Assembly: GCF_039526245.1 (NCBI RefSeq)
Contig: NZ_BAAAIV010000012.1
Coordinates: 447,774-511,773, forward strand
Source: Arthrobacter_H rhombi
GTDB taxonomy: Bacteria > Actinomycetota > Actinomycetes > Actinomycetales > Micrococcaceae
DNA: 64,000 nucleotides
Direction of reading: 5' to 3'
In this document: positions 50,385 through 58,138 of the stretch, in pieces
Position numbering within the stretch: the first letter of the stretch is position 1
Layout: the number at the start of each line of letters is the position of its first letter
Position numbers and translations under genes: made by a program
The notes under the pieces: generated by a model
What the model saw: only the letters and a program-made list of their open reading frames with translations
The model's database searches: none
What the model was told of the DNA's origin: nothing

Positions 50385-50849
50385 ATGTCGTACACCGTCG
50401 ACTTCACGAACATTTCCACCGAGGGGCTGGAGTCGTCTCCGGTGGCCCAGGAATTGGCGGGCCTGAGGGCCAACGAAGCGCGGTACTTCAAGAATAAATA
50501 CGACCATGTCTTCACTGTCGACACCGCTGATCATTCGCCGACAACGATTGAGCGGGTGCATCGCATCCTGGCCAACGAGCGGAACCTGGTGATCTCGTCC
50601 CGGCCGCTTCAGGCAACATCCTTTGAGGTCGGTGGCTATCGGATGGATTATGTCTTCCACGAGTCGGGCCTTTCCATCAACGTGATGTATGCCGTCGAGG
50701 ACGGCGGCAAGCGCGCCGTCGGGTTCAAGCTCTCCGAAGGAATGGACGTTCCTGACGAGTTGGCGTCGTCGTTCAAGTTTGCCCGCCAGAAATCAAAGCT
50801 TGCTGGTGTGATCCGCGGATCGTACTTCGTCATCAAAGGTGAGTACTGA
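50385..50849 (+). CDS. Hypothetical protein
   Basis: 154-residue soluble protein that I do not recognise. It has no signal peptide or membrane helix; alternating strands in the second half (FEVGGYRMDYVFHESGLSIN, RAVGFKLSEG) suggest an alpha/beta fold. The start is ATG 50385, five bases after AGGAG; GTG 50379 overlaps that ribosome site. The upstream 150 bp is non-coding. Base composition is slightly less GC-rich than flanking housekeeping genes, hinting at acquisition. Confidence 0.7.
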   Translation: MSYTVDFTNISTEGLESSPVAQELAGLRANEARYFKNKYDHVFTVDTADHSPTTIERVHRILANERNLVISSRPLQATSFEVGGYRMDYVFHESGLSINVMYAVEDGGKRAVGFKLSEGMDVPDELASSFKFARQKSKLAGVIRGSYFVIKGEY

Positions 50850-50977
50850 GAGCTGCAATTTTCTGGAGGCTCCATGACAGGTCTGCGAATTCGGTCCACA
50901 GGAAACTGCCACAGGACGGCTCTGCCAGCCGCTTCGGAGCGTGATCGATCAAGCGCCGATAATCTACATTATGTCAA

Positions 50978-51391
50978 CTAGTCGTTATCTGCCTCGCCCC
51001 CAGAGCCGTCGGAAGCTCCGGATGCCGCGCCGTGTTCTTCCACGACATGGCGGACGATGTTGATGACGTTTCCGTCTGGCGCGCGGACCAGGAAGCGTCG
51101 GACGCCCCAGGGTTCGGTCGTCAACGGGTGCACGATGTCATAGCCGCGTTCCAGCGCTTCCGCGTAGGCGGCGTCCACGTCCGGCGTGTGCACAGAAATC
51201 GCCGCATCCTCCGATGACGTGGCGTCTTGAGTGACGAGTTGGACGTGCGCACCGCTTTTTGACGAGGTGTAGCGGGCTACCCACCCCAGGTTGAATTCCT
51301 CCACATCCAACGAGAGGAAATCCTGGTAGAAGGTCCTCGCCTGGTCCAGGTTGGCGACGCGCAGGTTCGGGGTGACCCGTACTGACCGCAT
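50978..51391 (-). CDS. VOC-superfamily (glyoxalase/bleomycin-resistance-like) protein
   Basis: 137 residues with two beta-alpha-beta-beta-beta modules: RVTPNLRVANLDQARTFYQD at the N-terminus and SVHTPDVDAAYAEALERGYD in the second half, ending with RRFLVRAPDGNVINIVRH. Metal-ligand pattern is partial, so enzymatic versus binding role is open. The Ser/Gly/Glu-rich tail of ~20 residues is probably disordered. It is divergent from the ArsR gene (71 bp), a pairing often seen between ArsR regulators and VOC or SRPBCC genes. Confidence 0.85.
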   Translation of the reverse strand: MRSVRVTPNLRVANLDQARTFYQDFLSLDVEEFNLGWVARYTSSKSGAHVQLVTQDATSSEDAAISVHTPDVDAAYAEALERGYDIVHPLTTEPWGVRRFLVRAPDGNVINIVRHVVEEHGAASGASDGSGGEADND

Positions 51392-51462
51392 GGAATAAAT
51401 CCTTCCTGTGGGGAATTACTATCTCAGATCCTCCTGCGCCATGCTGGTTCTGTCGAGGCCTT

Positions 51463-51807
51463 TTGACGGTGGCACTCCCCCGAGCGATCATTGTCTTCCG
51501 GGCCCTGTCCGACCCCACGCGACGATCCGTGGTGGCCCGGTCGGCCGCTGGTCCTGCCACCGTGGATGAGCTTTCGGGCGACTTCGACATGGCTCTGCCG
51601 TCCTTCGTCAAACACGTCCGACAGCACGAAAAGGCGGGATTGGTGGCGACCCGTAAATCGGGGCGTGTGCGCATCTGGTCCCTCGAGCGTCAGCCCTTCC
51701 AGATCATCGAGTCGTGGATCGACGAGCAGCAACGGCTGTGGGAAGAACGCGCGGACCGACTCGAGGAAATCGTCACCACCGAAGAAAGGAGTGAGGACCG
51801 GTCATGA
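51463..51807 (+). CDS. ArsR-family winged-helix regulator
   Basis: 114 residues with the ArsR fold: FRALSDPTRRSVVARSAAGP, then the recognition region DMALPSFVKHVRQHEKAGLV and the wing TRKSGRVRIWSLE. No metal-binding ELCVCD-type motif, so it belongs to the SRPBCC-linked subgroup rather than the metal sensors. TTG 51463 or GTG 51469 may be the start. Its stop overlaps an ATG that begins the broken SRPBCC gene. Confidence 0.88.
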   Translation: MTVALPRAIIVFRALSDPTRRSVVARSAAGPATVDELSGDFDMALPSFVKHVRQHEKAGLVATRKSGRVRIWSLERQPFQIIESWIDEQQRLWEERADRLEEIVTTEERSEDRS

Positions 51808-51915
51808 ACGACAGTTCGACGCGCCCCCTTTGATCTCACGATCGCCCGGATCATCCGTGCTCCCCGACAGAGGGTTTGGAACGCCTGGGCCGATGGGCTG
51901 GTCGAAACCCGTTGA
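51804..51915 (+). pseudogene. Remnant of an SRPBCC/AHSA1 domain gene
   Basis: Begins ATG 51804, overlapping the ArsR stop (ATGA) as intact ArsR-SRPBCC pairs do, but stops at 51831-51833. Shifting frame by one in the five-C run (51824-51828) restores FDLTIARIIRAPRQRVWNAW, the family N-terminal motif, which then stops again at 51913-51915. About 110 residues of the domain are missing, and the fabF-like gene begins to read in from the other side at 51952. Confidence 0.7.
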
Positions 51916-51951
51916 GGGGATTAACCAGGCGCCACTCCCCCGCTGGCAACA

Positions 51952-53160
51952 TCAGGCTTTGGAGACCACCAACGCCACATTGTGCCCGCCAAATCCGAAG
52001 GAGTTGACGACGGCGACGCGGGCGTCGGTGGGGCGGGCCTGGTTGGCCACGACGTCCAGGTCGATCTCCGGGTCCTGGTTCTCGAGGTTGGTGGTGGGCG
52101 GGATGGTCCCGTCGCGCAGCGCCATGACGGTCGCCAGGGTACTCACCGCCCCCGATGCGCCCAACAGGTGTCCGGTCATGGATTTGGTGGACGTCACCGG
52201 AACCCCTGCCAGACCGGCGCCGGTAATGGCCTGGGTTTCGTTGATGTCCCCGGCGGGGGTCGAGGTGGCGTGGGCATGGACGAATCCAATGTCCCCGGTC
52301 TCCCACCCGCTGGCCCGAACGGCCATCCGCATCGTGCGGGCCTGGTTGTCCGGATCTGCCCCCACGATGTCGTGGGCATCCGAGGTGATCGCCGAGCCGT
52401 CGACGTAGCCATAGATGCGCGCTCCCCGCGCGTTTGCGTGGTCCTCGCGCTCCAGCACCATCACCACGGCACCCTCGCCGAGGACGAATCCGTCGCGGTC
52501 CGCATCAAAGGGGCGCGAGGCAGCCGCTGGATCGTCGTTGCGCTTGGACAACGCACGCGTCTGCCCGAAAGACGCCATGGTCAGCCCGGCGACAGCAGCC
52601 TCCGTACCGCCGGCGACGACGGTATCCGCGCTCCCGGACAGGATCATCTCCCGGGCCATGGCGATCGCTTCGGAGCCGGATGCGCAAGCGCTGACGGGGG
52701 TGCGGGCCCCTGCCTTAGCCCCCAGATCGATGGAGAGCCAGCCCGCCGATCCGTTGGCCATGAGCATGTTCACCGTGTGGGGCGAGACCCGGCGCGGGCC
52801 CTTGTCGGCCAGCACGTGTTCCTGGACGGTGGTGGTGCCGATGCCGCCGATACCGGTGCCGATGACCACGGCGAGACGTTCGGGATCCACTGCGGGGGCA
52901 CCGGCGTCGTTCCAGGCTTCGCGCCCTGCCGCCATGGTGAACTGCTCCGAGCGGTCCATGCGCTTGATTTCCCGGACGCTGAGCGCCTCCTGGAAGGAGT
53001 CGTCCACGAGCCCGGCGAAACGCGTGGTGAGCGGTTCGGACCAAGGCGTGTCCAAGGGGACGACGCCGGAAGTGCCGGCCGTCAGGGCTGCCCAGGTGCT
53101 GGGGGCGTCGGTTCCCAGCGGGGACACGGCGCCAAGGCCGGTGATTGCGATACGAGTCAT
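51952..53160 (-). CDS. fabF: 3-oxoacyl-ACP synthase II (FabF/KAS II type)
   Basis: Condensing enzyme that extends acyl-ACP with malonyl-ACP. 402 residues from ATG 53158-53160 (MTRIAITGLGAVSPLG), a standard FabF N-terminus; the frame continues 27 codons upstream without support. The catalytic triad is present: Cys in VSACASGSEA, His in VHAHATSTPAGD and His in KSMTGHLLGASG. No acpP, fabD or fabH is adjacent, unlike the usual fabD-fabH-acpP-fabF operon, so it may be a stand-alone housekeeping or specialised KAS. Confidence 0.92.
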   Translation of the reverse strand: MTRIAITGLGAVSPLGTDAPSTWAALTAGTSGVVPLDTPWSEPLTTRFAGLVDDSFQEALSVREIKRMDRSEQFTMAAGREAWNDAGAPAVDPERLAVVIGTGIGGIGTTTVQEHVLADKGPRRVSPHTVNMLMANGSAGWLSIDLGAKAGARTPVSACASGSEAIAMAREMILSGSADTVVAGGTEAAVAGLTMASFGQTRALSKRNDDPAAASRPFDADRDGFVLGEGAVVMVLEREDHANARGARIYGYVDGSAITSDAHDIVGADPDNQARTMRMAVRASGWETGDIGFVHAHATSTPAGDINETQAITGAGLAGVPVTSTKSMTGHLLGASGAVSTLATVMALRDGTIPPTTNLENQDPEIDLDVVANQARPTDARVAVVNSFGFGGHNVALVVSKA

Positions 53161-53265
53161 GTTCCCAGTCTCGCTGGTCCGGTCCGAATTCCCGGGAGTC
53201 CGTCCTTCAGGATTTGGGCGCGCCATTTGTACCCGTCCCACAAACGAGTGGATTCTGGGGCGGCC

Positions 53266-54354
53266 TCAGCGCGTGAGCAGGTGCTCGCGCAGTCCCGGTA
53301 TGGCGAATTCGACGATCCCGTGGCCCGTCGGCTGGATCAGGCCGGCGTCGATCAGCCGTGCCCGGTAATTACCGATGGTGTTGGGGCGGTTGCCCAGCCG
53401 CACGCCGATGTCGCCCGTCGAGGACGGGCCGTCGTCGACCGCCATGGCATGCAGGAACTCCATGTCCTTGTGCGAGATGGTCGCCAGTGCGGCGCCGATG
53501 ACAACCCGGGTGTTCCGCCGCCGGGCGGCGTCGATGGCCAGGTCGACGTCGTCCGATGCGAGGGGGCCGGCCGTCGCTTCCGCCAATTGCCACAGGTGGT
53601 AACCGATGAGCTGGATGAGGAACGGGTATCCCCCGGTGGCTGCGGCGGCGCGGCGGACGAATTCCGTGGGCAGCGGATGGTCCAACGCGGCGAAGGTGTC
53701 CTCGTACGAATCGGCGACATCATCGATGGCCGCGGCGTGCAGGTCGATCCGGTCGGCACGGCGCAGGAACGTGGCGACGCCCTCGTTGAGCAGATCCGAT
53801 ACCGCGGCCGGCAGACCGGCGAAGACCAGGGCGATGGGCAGACCGTCACGGATGAAGTGCTGCACGGAGGCAGCCAACTGAGCCAGTTCGTCACGGTCGG
53901 CGCCGTGGATTTCGTCCAGGGTGATCAGCAGCCCCGTCCCGTGCTCGTCCAGACGACGCAACAGGTCATCGCCCAATTCGCGCCAGGTGGCCTGCTGTTC
54001 GGGCGGAAGTTCAGTGGTGACCGAGAAACCGGCAACGCGCACCGCGGTGATCCGTCGCCCGGGCGGCCCCTCCCCCAGCTCCTCGGCGTGGTGGCGCATG
54101 GACTCGCCGATCCGTCCGAGGAAGCCACGGGTCGCAGTCTCCGACACGACGGCCCAGCCACGGAGGCGGGCCTCATCCTCGGCTTCGCCCAGCATGACCG
54201 TTTTGCCGATGCCCCGCGCACCGGTGAAGATCGACAGCAATCCGGGGGCGCCGTGCCGGATGCGCAGCCCGTAGATGAACTCGTCGAGGATCCCCGTGCG
54301 GCCGATCAATTGCGGCGGCTCGGCGCCGGCCGTGGGGCGGAACGGGTTGTCCAT
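53266..54354 (-). CDS. Orphan AAA+/ORC-CDC6-like ATPase with C-terminal winged helix
   Basis: 362 residues. The N-terminal half has QLIGRTGILDEFIYGLR, Walker A TGARGIGKTVML, Walker B LLITLDEIHGADRDEL and a sensor segment VFAGLPAAVSDLL; GGYPFLIQLIGYHLW is the typical following helix pair. The last ~75 residues form a winged helix (TGDIGVRLGNRPNTIGNYRA, then LIDAGLIQPTGHGIVEFAIP). This layout resembles ORC1/CDC6-type ATPases and regulatory ATPases of the COG1474/COG1672 class. It has no partner gene, and an inverted repeat lies upstream of its start (54416-54449). Role unknown. Confidence 0.8.
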   Translation of the reverse strand: MDNPFRPTAGAEPPQLIGRTGILDEFIYGLRIRHGAPGLLSIFTGARGIGKTVMLGEAEDEARLRGWAVVSETATRGFLGRIGESMRHHAEELGEGPPGRRITAVRVAGFSVTTELPPEQQATWRELGDDLLRRLDEHGTGLLITLDEIHGADRDELAQLAASVQHFIRDGLPIALVFAGLPAAVSDLLNEGVATFLRRADRIDLHAAAIDDVADSYEDTFAALDHPLPTEFVRRAAAATGGYPFLIQLIGYHLWQLAEATAGPLASDDVDLAIDAARRRNTRVVIGAALATISHKDMEFLHAMAVDDGPSSTGDIGVRLGNRPNTIGNYRARLIDAGLIQPTGHGIVEFAIPGLREHLLTR

Positions 54355-54415
54355 GCGGGTCTCCCTGGTGGCGGGTGGTTGCCGGTGAATGCCGACGAAT
54401 CAAGTGTATCCTTGT

Positions 54416-54449
54416 GTATTCATCGTACTTCAATGAATCCGATGAATAC
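54416..54449. promoter_or_regulatory. Inverted repeat upstream of the orphan AAA+ ATPase gene
   Basis: GTATTCATCG (54416-54425) and CGATGAATAC (54440-54449) are exact inverted copies 14 bases apart; a further ATGAAT half-site lies between them (54434-54439). The stretch is AT-rich against a GC-rich background and lies 62 bp before the ATPase start, and 63 bp before the DUF3054 gene on the other strand. Confidence 0.65.
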
Positions 54450-54498
54450 CAGCACGGACGCCGCGATGCGCGGGATGCGGGCGCTTCATCCCGGCCGG

Positions 54499-54504
54499 TA
54501 CGCT
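54499..54504 (+). promoter_or_regulatory. -10 element of a leaderless promoter for the DUF3054 gene
   Basis: TACGCT with seven bases to ATG 54512. Confidence 0.4.
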
Positions 54505-54511
54505 CGTTCCC

Positions 54512-54901
54512 ATGTTGAAGCCGAAATCCTGGGTCCCGCCGCTACTGATCGACCTGGTCCTGGTGATCCTCTTCGCAGCACTGGGGCGCCGTTCCCACGC
54601 CGAAGGACTGGACGTCGCAGGAATCCTCGGGACCGCTGCGCCCTTCCTCATCGCCCTGCTCGTGTTCTCCTGCAGCACCGTGGTGTGGAAGCAGCCGCAT
54701 CGCCTCTGGCCGCATGGCGTGGTCCTCTGGATCGGGACGGCGGCCCTGGGGCTGATCCTGCGCGTGGTGTCCGGTGAGACGGCAGCCGTGCCGTTCATCA
54801 TCGTCGCCACGATCGTGCTGGGCATCCTGCTGTTGGGCCGGCGACTGGTCGGCACGATGATCCAGCGTCGTAAAGTGCGCGTCGGCGATACGGTGAACTA
54901 G
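54512..54901 (+). CDS. DUF3054 family membrane protein
   Basis: 129 residues with four predicted membrane segments (for example PPLLIDLVLVILFAALGRRS and IIVATIVLGILLLGRRLV). The N-terminal DLVLVILFAALGRRSH and the central GVVLWIGTAALGLILRVVSG are DUF3054 features. No catalytic motif known. It diverges from the AAA+ ATPase gene and precedes the AsnC-domain gene by 59 bp. Confidence 0.88.
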   Translation: MLKPKSWVPPLLIDLVLVILFAALGRRSHAEGLDVAGILGTAAPFLIALLVFSCSTVVWKQPHRLWPHGVVLWIGTAALGLILRVVSGETAAVPFIIVATIVLGILLLGRRLVGTMIQRRKVRVGDTVN

Positions 54902-54960
54902 GCTCGTACCACGAGTCAAAGGCCGGATGATCCCGGTGCCAGAAGGTGGAGGAACACGTG

Positions 54961-55239
54961 ATGATCACCGCGTTTGTAATGATCCAGACAGTTGCCGACA
55001 GCATTCCCGAATGCGCCCAGAAGATTTCCGAGCTTGACGGCATCAGCGAGGTCTACTCGGTCGCCGGCGACTGGGACCTCATCGCGGTGGCCCGGGTCCG
55101 CAACCACGACGACCTGGCCGAAGCCATCGCCAATCGACTTTCCAAGGTCGACGGCGTCGTGGAAACCACCACGCACATCGCCTTCAGGTCCTACTCCCAG
55201 CATGACCTCGACGCAGCGTTCTCCCTCGGGCTCGAGTAG
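54961..55239 (+). CDS. Stand-alone Lrp/AsnC ligand-binding (RAM) domain protein
   Basis: 92 residues covering only the RAM domain (MITAFVMIQTVADSIPECAQ ... ISEVYSVAGDWDLIAVARVR), without the HTH half of Lrp-type regulators. Such proteins form ring oligomers that bind amino acids. The ATG 54961 start has GGAGGA eight bases upstream; GTG 54958 is an alternative. A structured inverted repeat follows the stop. It precedes trpD in convergent orientation; a link with the respiratory genes downstream is conserved in several actinobacteria. Confidence 0.88.
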   Translation: MITAFVMIQTVADSIPECAQKISELDGISEVYSVAGDWDLIAVARVRNHDDLAEAIANRLSKVDGVVETTTHIAFRSYSQHDLDAAFSLGLE

Positions 55240-55280
55240 GGACCAAACGTAGCGTCGCGCGCACTGCGTCGGAACGAGCT

Positions 55281-55334
55281 AGGGGCCGCTGGCCGCCAAC
55301 ACCAGGTATCCGGTGGAGGCGACCAACGGCCCCT
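55281..55334. terminator. Long-loop inverted repeat between convergent AsnC-domain gene and trpD
   Basis: AGGGGCCG (55281-55288) pairs with CGGCCCCT (55327-55334); the 38-base loop can fold further (CACC/GGTG). It lies between convergent stops and could terminate both. Weaker than the other hairpins. Confidence 0.4.
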
Positions 55335-55370
55335 CATTGTTCGGGCCTTCGCCCCGCCGGTGGTTACCGG

Positions 55371-56432
55371 CTACTCCCCCACTGAGGTCGCATCGATCCA
55401 ACGCTGGAGGGCATCGCGTGCGGCACCGGAGTCGATGGACTCCTCGGCTCGGCGCGCTGCGGCATCGAGGCGCTCCCCCAGGCTCCCCTCGGCCGACAGG
55501 TCGAAAGCCACCAGTCCCGCAGCGGCATTGAGCACGACGGCGTCACGGACCGGACCGCGCCCACCGGCGAGGACCTCATGCACGACGGCGGCATTGTGCT
55601 GGGCATCGCCGCCACGCAGATCCTGCAGCGTCGCCCGCCCCAGACCCAGATCGCCCGCGTCGAACACCGAGGCGTCGACGGATCCATCGCGGACCTCCCA
55701 GACGTGGTTCGTGGTCGTGGTGGTCAGCTCGTCCAGCCCGTCGTCCCCCCGGAAGACCAGAGCCCGGGATCCGCGCGCTGCGAGGACACCGGCCATGAGT
55801 GGCGCCATGCGTTCATCGGCGCAACCGATGGCCGAGGCCGTGGGAAGGGAGGGGTTGGTCAGGGGGCCCATGAAGTTGAAGGCCGTTGCCACCGCCAGCC
55901 CCGAACGGACCGCGGCCGCATAGCGCATGGACGGATGGAACATCTGGGCATAGCAGAACGTGATGCCTGCTTCCTCGAGGATCGGCCCCAACCGTTCGAC
56001 CGGCGCATTCAGGCGGACGCCCAGGGCCTCGAGCACATCGGCGGAACCCGAGGACGACGACGCCGCCCGGTTGCCGTGCTTGACCAGCCGGGCTCCCGCC
56101 CCCGCGCACACGAGGGACGACATGGTGGAGATGTTGACGGTGTTGTGACGATCCCCACCTGTTCCAACGATGTCGAGCTTCTCGCCCGGCAGATCCAGAG
56201 GCCTGGCGCTGGCGATCATGGCCTCGACGAGCCCGGTCAGTTCTGCCACCGATTCACCCTTGGCGCGCAAGGCGACGAGGAAACCGGCGATGTGGATATC
56301 GGAGGCATTTCCGCCCATGATCTCGCTCATCGCCCAGGCGGCATCCGCCGTCAAAAGGTCCTCACCGCGGATGAGCGATGTGAGGATCGTTGGCCAATTG
56401 GGGAACTTGGACTGCGAAGAAATCGTTGACAC
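55371..56432 (-). CDS. trpD: Anthranilate phosphoribosyltransferase
   Basis: Second step of tryptophan synthesis, joining anthranilate to PRPP. 353 residues. The PRPP motif DIVGTGGDRHNTVNISTMSS (about 88-107), KHGNRAASSSSGSADVLEAL, and the metal-binding DDGLDE segment are intact. The GTG start at 56430-56432 has a TAACCT -10 element six bases upstream. trpD next to ctaE-qcrCAB matches the order in M. tuberculosis (Rv2192c-Rv2193). The rest of the trp operon is not here. Confidence 0.96.
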   Translation of the reverse strand: MSTISSQSKFPNWPTILTSLIRGEDLLTADAAWAMSEIMGGNASDIHIAGFLVALRAKGESVAELTGLVEAMIASARPLDLPGEKLDIVGTGGDRHNTVNISTMSSLVCAGAGARLVKHGNRAASSSSGSADVLEALGVRLNAPVERLGPILEEAGITFCYAQMFHPSMRYAAAVRSGLAVATAFNFMGPLTNPSLPTASAIGCADERMAPLMAGVLAARGSRALVFRGDDGLDELTTTTTNHVWEVRDGSVDASVFDAGDLGLGRATLQDLRGGDAQHNAAVVHEVLAGGRGPVRDAVVLNAAAGLVAFDLSAEGSLGERLDAAARRAEESIDSGAARDALQRWIDATSVGE

Positions 56433-56438
56433 ACAACT

Positions 56439-56444
56439 AGGTTA
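56439..56444 (-). promoter_or_regulatory. -10 element of a leaderless promoter for trpD
   Basis: TAACCT on the minus strand with six bases to the GTG start. Confidence 0.45.
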
Positions 56445-56567
56445 TCTACGTTTTGTAGAAAGTGCGGAATTGTTTCTCCCTTGATATTCCGCGGAACTTG
56501 GGCCTGACCGGCGCAAAAACGGGCGACTCGGTCGTGGATGCATTGGTGTAAGCGGCACTTTTATAGA

Positions 56568-56573
56568 CATAAT
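56568..56573 (+). promoter_or_regulatory. -10 element of a leaderless promoter for ctaE-qcrCAB
   Basis: CATAAT with six bases to GTG 56580; the preceding TTTTATAGA is AT-rich. Confidence 0.5.
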
Positions 56574-56579
56574 GGCTCT

Positions 56580-57218
56580 GTGACAACTGCGACTCATGCC
56601 CTCAATGCCCAGGCGCACCCTGCGCCTAACCGTCCCAACATGGTGTCGGTCGGAACCGTCGTCTGGCTTTCCAGCGAGCTGATGTTCTTCGCCGCGCTTT
56701 TCGCCATGTACTTCACACTCCGTGCGGCCTCGCCGGAACTGTGGGCGAACGAGACAGCCAAGTTGAATGTCCCGTTCGCACTCGTCAACACGATCATCCT
56801 GGTTTCCAGTTCCTTCTCTTGCCAGCTCGGTGTCTTCCGCGCTGAGGACCTCCAGCCGCGCCGCCTCGGTGGCCTGCTGAACTTCCGCAAGTGGGGAATG
56901 GTCGAGTGGTTCATCGTCACGTTCATCCTCGGGGCGATCTTCGTCTCCGTTCAGGCGTACGAATACACCGAACTCGTCCACCATGGCGTCGCGTTGAGCT
57001 CGAATCCCTATGGCTCGGCCTTCTACATCACCACGGGCTTCCACGGTCTCCACGTTGCCGGCGGTCTCGTCGCCTTCGTGCTGATCATCGGACGTGCGTT
57101 CGTGGCCAAGAAGTTCGGTCACTTCGAGGCAACTTCAGCCATCGTCGTGTCGTACTACTGGCACTTTGTCGACGTCGTGTGGATCGCGCTGTTCGCGATC
57201 ATCTACTTCCTGAAGTAG
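56580..57218 (+). CDS. ctaE: Cytochrome c oxidase subunit III
   Basis: Membrane subunit of the aa3 oxidase. 212 residues with five membrane segments. TVVWLSSELMFFAALFAMYF near residue 25, Glu in AYEYTELVHHG, and FYITTGFHGLHVAGGLVAF and SYYWHFVDVVWIALF near the C-terminus are family motifs. GTG 56580 is supported by the leaderless -10 box; the frame extends 14 codons upstream without reason. It heads a run ctaE-qcrC-qcrA-qcrB, encoding the bc1-aa3 supercomplex components. Confidence 0.96.
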   Translation: MTTATHALNAQAHPAPNRPNMVSVGTVVWLSSELMFFAALFAMYFTLRAASPELWANETAKLNVPFALVNTIILVSSSFSCQLGVFRAEDLQPRRLGGLLNFRKWGMVEWFIVTFILGAIFVSVQAYEYTELVHHGVALSSNPYGSAFYITTGFHGLHVAGGLVAFVLIIGRAFVAKKFGHFEATSAIVVSYYWHFVDVVWIALFAIIYFLK

Positions 57219-57276
57219 CCATAGGCCTTCGGGTCACCCCCAGCATCACCAACCAAATCAAGTGAGGAACCAGCAA

Positions 57277-58065
57277 GTGAAGGCTCTTTCGCAAAGGCGC
57301 CGCCATCCGCTCGCCGCCGTAGCGCTGTTGTTGATGGGTCTGCTCGTCACGGGCGGCCTATATGCCGCGGCAACCAGCGTCAACGAGGCCCAGGCGGCGA
57401 CGACGTACAGCGCCAGCGACGTAAACGAAGGCAACAAGCTCTTTGTTGCCAACTGTGCGACCTGCCATGGCATGCAAGCCGAAGGCAGCTCGAGCGGACC
57501 TTCGCTTGTCGGTGTCGGCGCCGCAGCCGTCGACTTCCAGGTTGGCACCGGACGCATGCCCATGCAGATGCAGGGACCGCAGGCGCAGGCCAAGCCAGCG
57601 CAGTTCAACGACGAGGAAACCAAGCAGCTCGCTGCCTACGTCGCCTCGCTCGGTGCCGGCCCCGCAGTACCGGACTCCGAATCGTTGGATACCTCCAAGG
57701 GAAATGCGGCCACTGGCGGGGAAATCTTCCGCGTCAACTGCGCCATGTGCCACAACGCCGCAGCAGCCGGCGGTGCCCTGACGCGCGGCAAGTTCGCTCC
57801 TTCGCTGTCTGGCGTCAGCGAGAAGCACATCTATGAGGCCATGGCGACGGGACCGCAGAACATGCCCGTCTTCAACGACTCGAACGTCACCCCCGACGAG
57901 AAGCGGGACGTCATCACGTTCCTGAAGGAAATCGACGCACAGGGCTCCCCCGGTGGCGCCCAGCTCGGTTCACTCGGCCCGGTTTCCGAAGGCCTCCTCA
58001 TCTGGACCGCCGGTCTCGGCATCGTCATCGCCTTCACGATCTGGCTGACCTCGCGGCCTTCCTGA
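57277..58065 (+). CDS. qcrC: Cytochrome bc1 complex diheme cytochrome c subunit
   Basis: Links the bc1 complex to the oxidase by electron transfer through two covalent hemes. 262 residues: N-terminal membrane/signal segment (AAVALLLMGLLVTGGLYAAA), heme motif CATCH (about residue 65), heme motif CAMCH (about residue 155), and a C-terminal membrane helix (LLIWTAGLGIVIAFTIWLT). GTG 57277 has AGGAA upstream; GTG 57262 overlaps that ribosome site. Actinobacteria lack soluble cytochrome c, so this subunit contacts the oxidase directly. Confidence 0.96.
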   Translation: MKALSQRRRHPLAAVALLLMGLLVTGGLYAAATSVNEAQAATTYSASDVNEGNKLFVANCATCHGMQAEGSSSGPSLVGVGAAAVDFQVGTGRMPMQMQGPQAQAKPAQFNDEETKQLAAYVASLGAGPAVPDSESLDTSKGNAATGGEIFRVNCAMCHNAAAAGGALTRGKFAPSLSGVSEKHIYEAMATGPQNMPVFNDSNVTPDEKRDVITFLKEIDAQGSPGGAQLGSLGPVSEGLLIWTAGLGIVIAFTIWLTSRPS

Positions 58066-58138
58066 TCCGGCGCCGTGGGCCCCGGCCCACACACCACACT
58101 TCGTACCAAGGAATTTGAGAAAAAGGATGAGAGAGAAC

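Noticed and set aside
50959..50972. ATAAT-CTAC-ATTAT palindrome downstream of the VOC gene
   Set aside because: Short, AT-rich and located 3' of both flanking genes; no promoter or regulator association.
51982..54777. 931-codon open frame on the plus strand opposite fabF and the AAA+ ATPase
   Set aside because: No domain character; the opposite strand carries intact FabF and Walker motifs. Same artefact as other long antisense frames (32853-35108, 18727-20817, 30102-31871, 129-1436).
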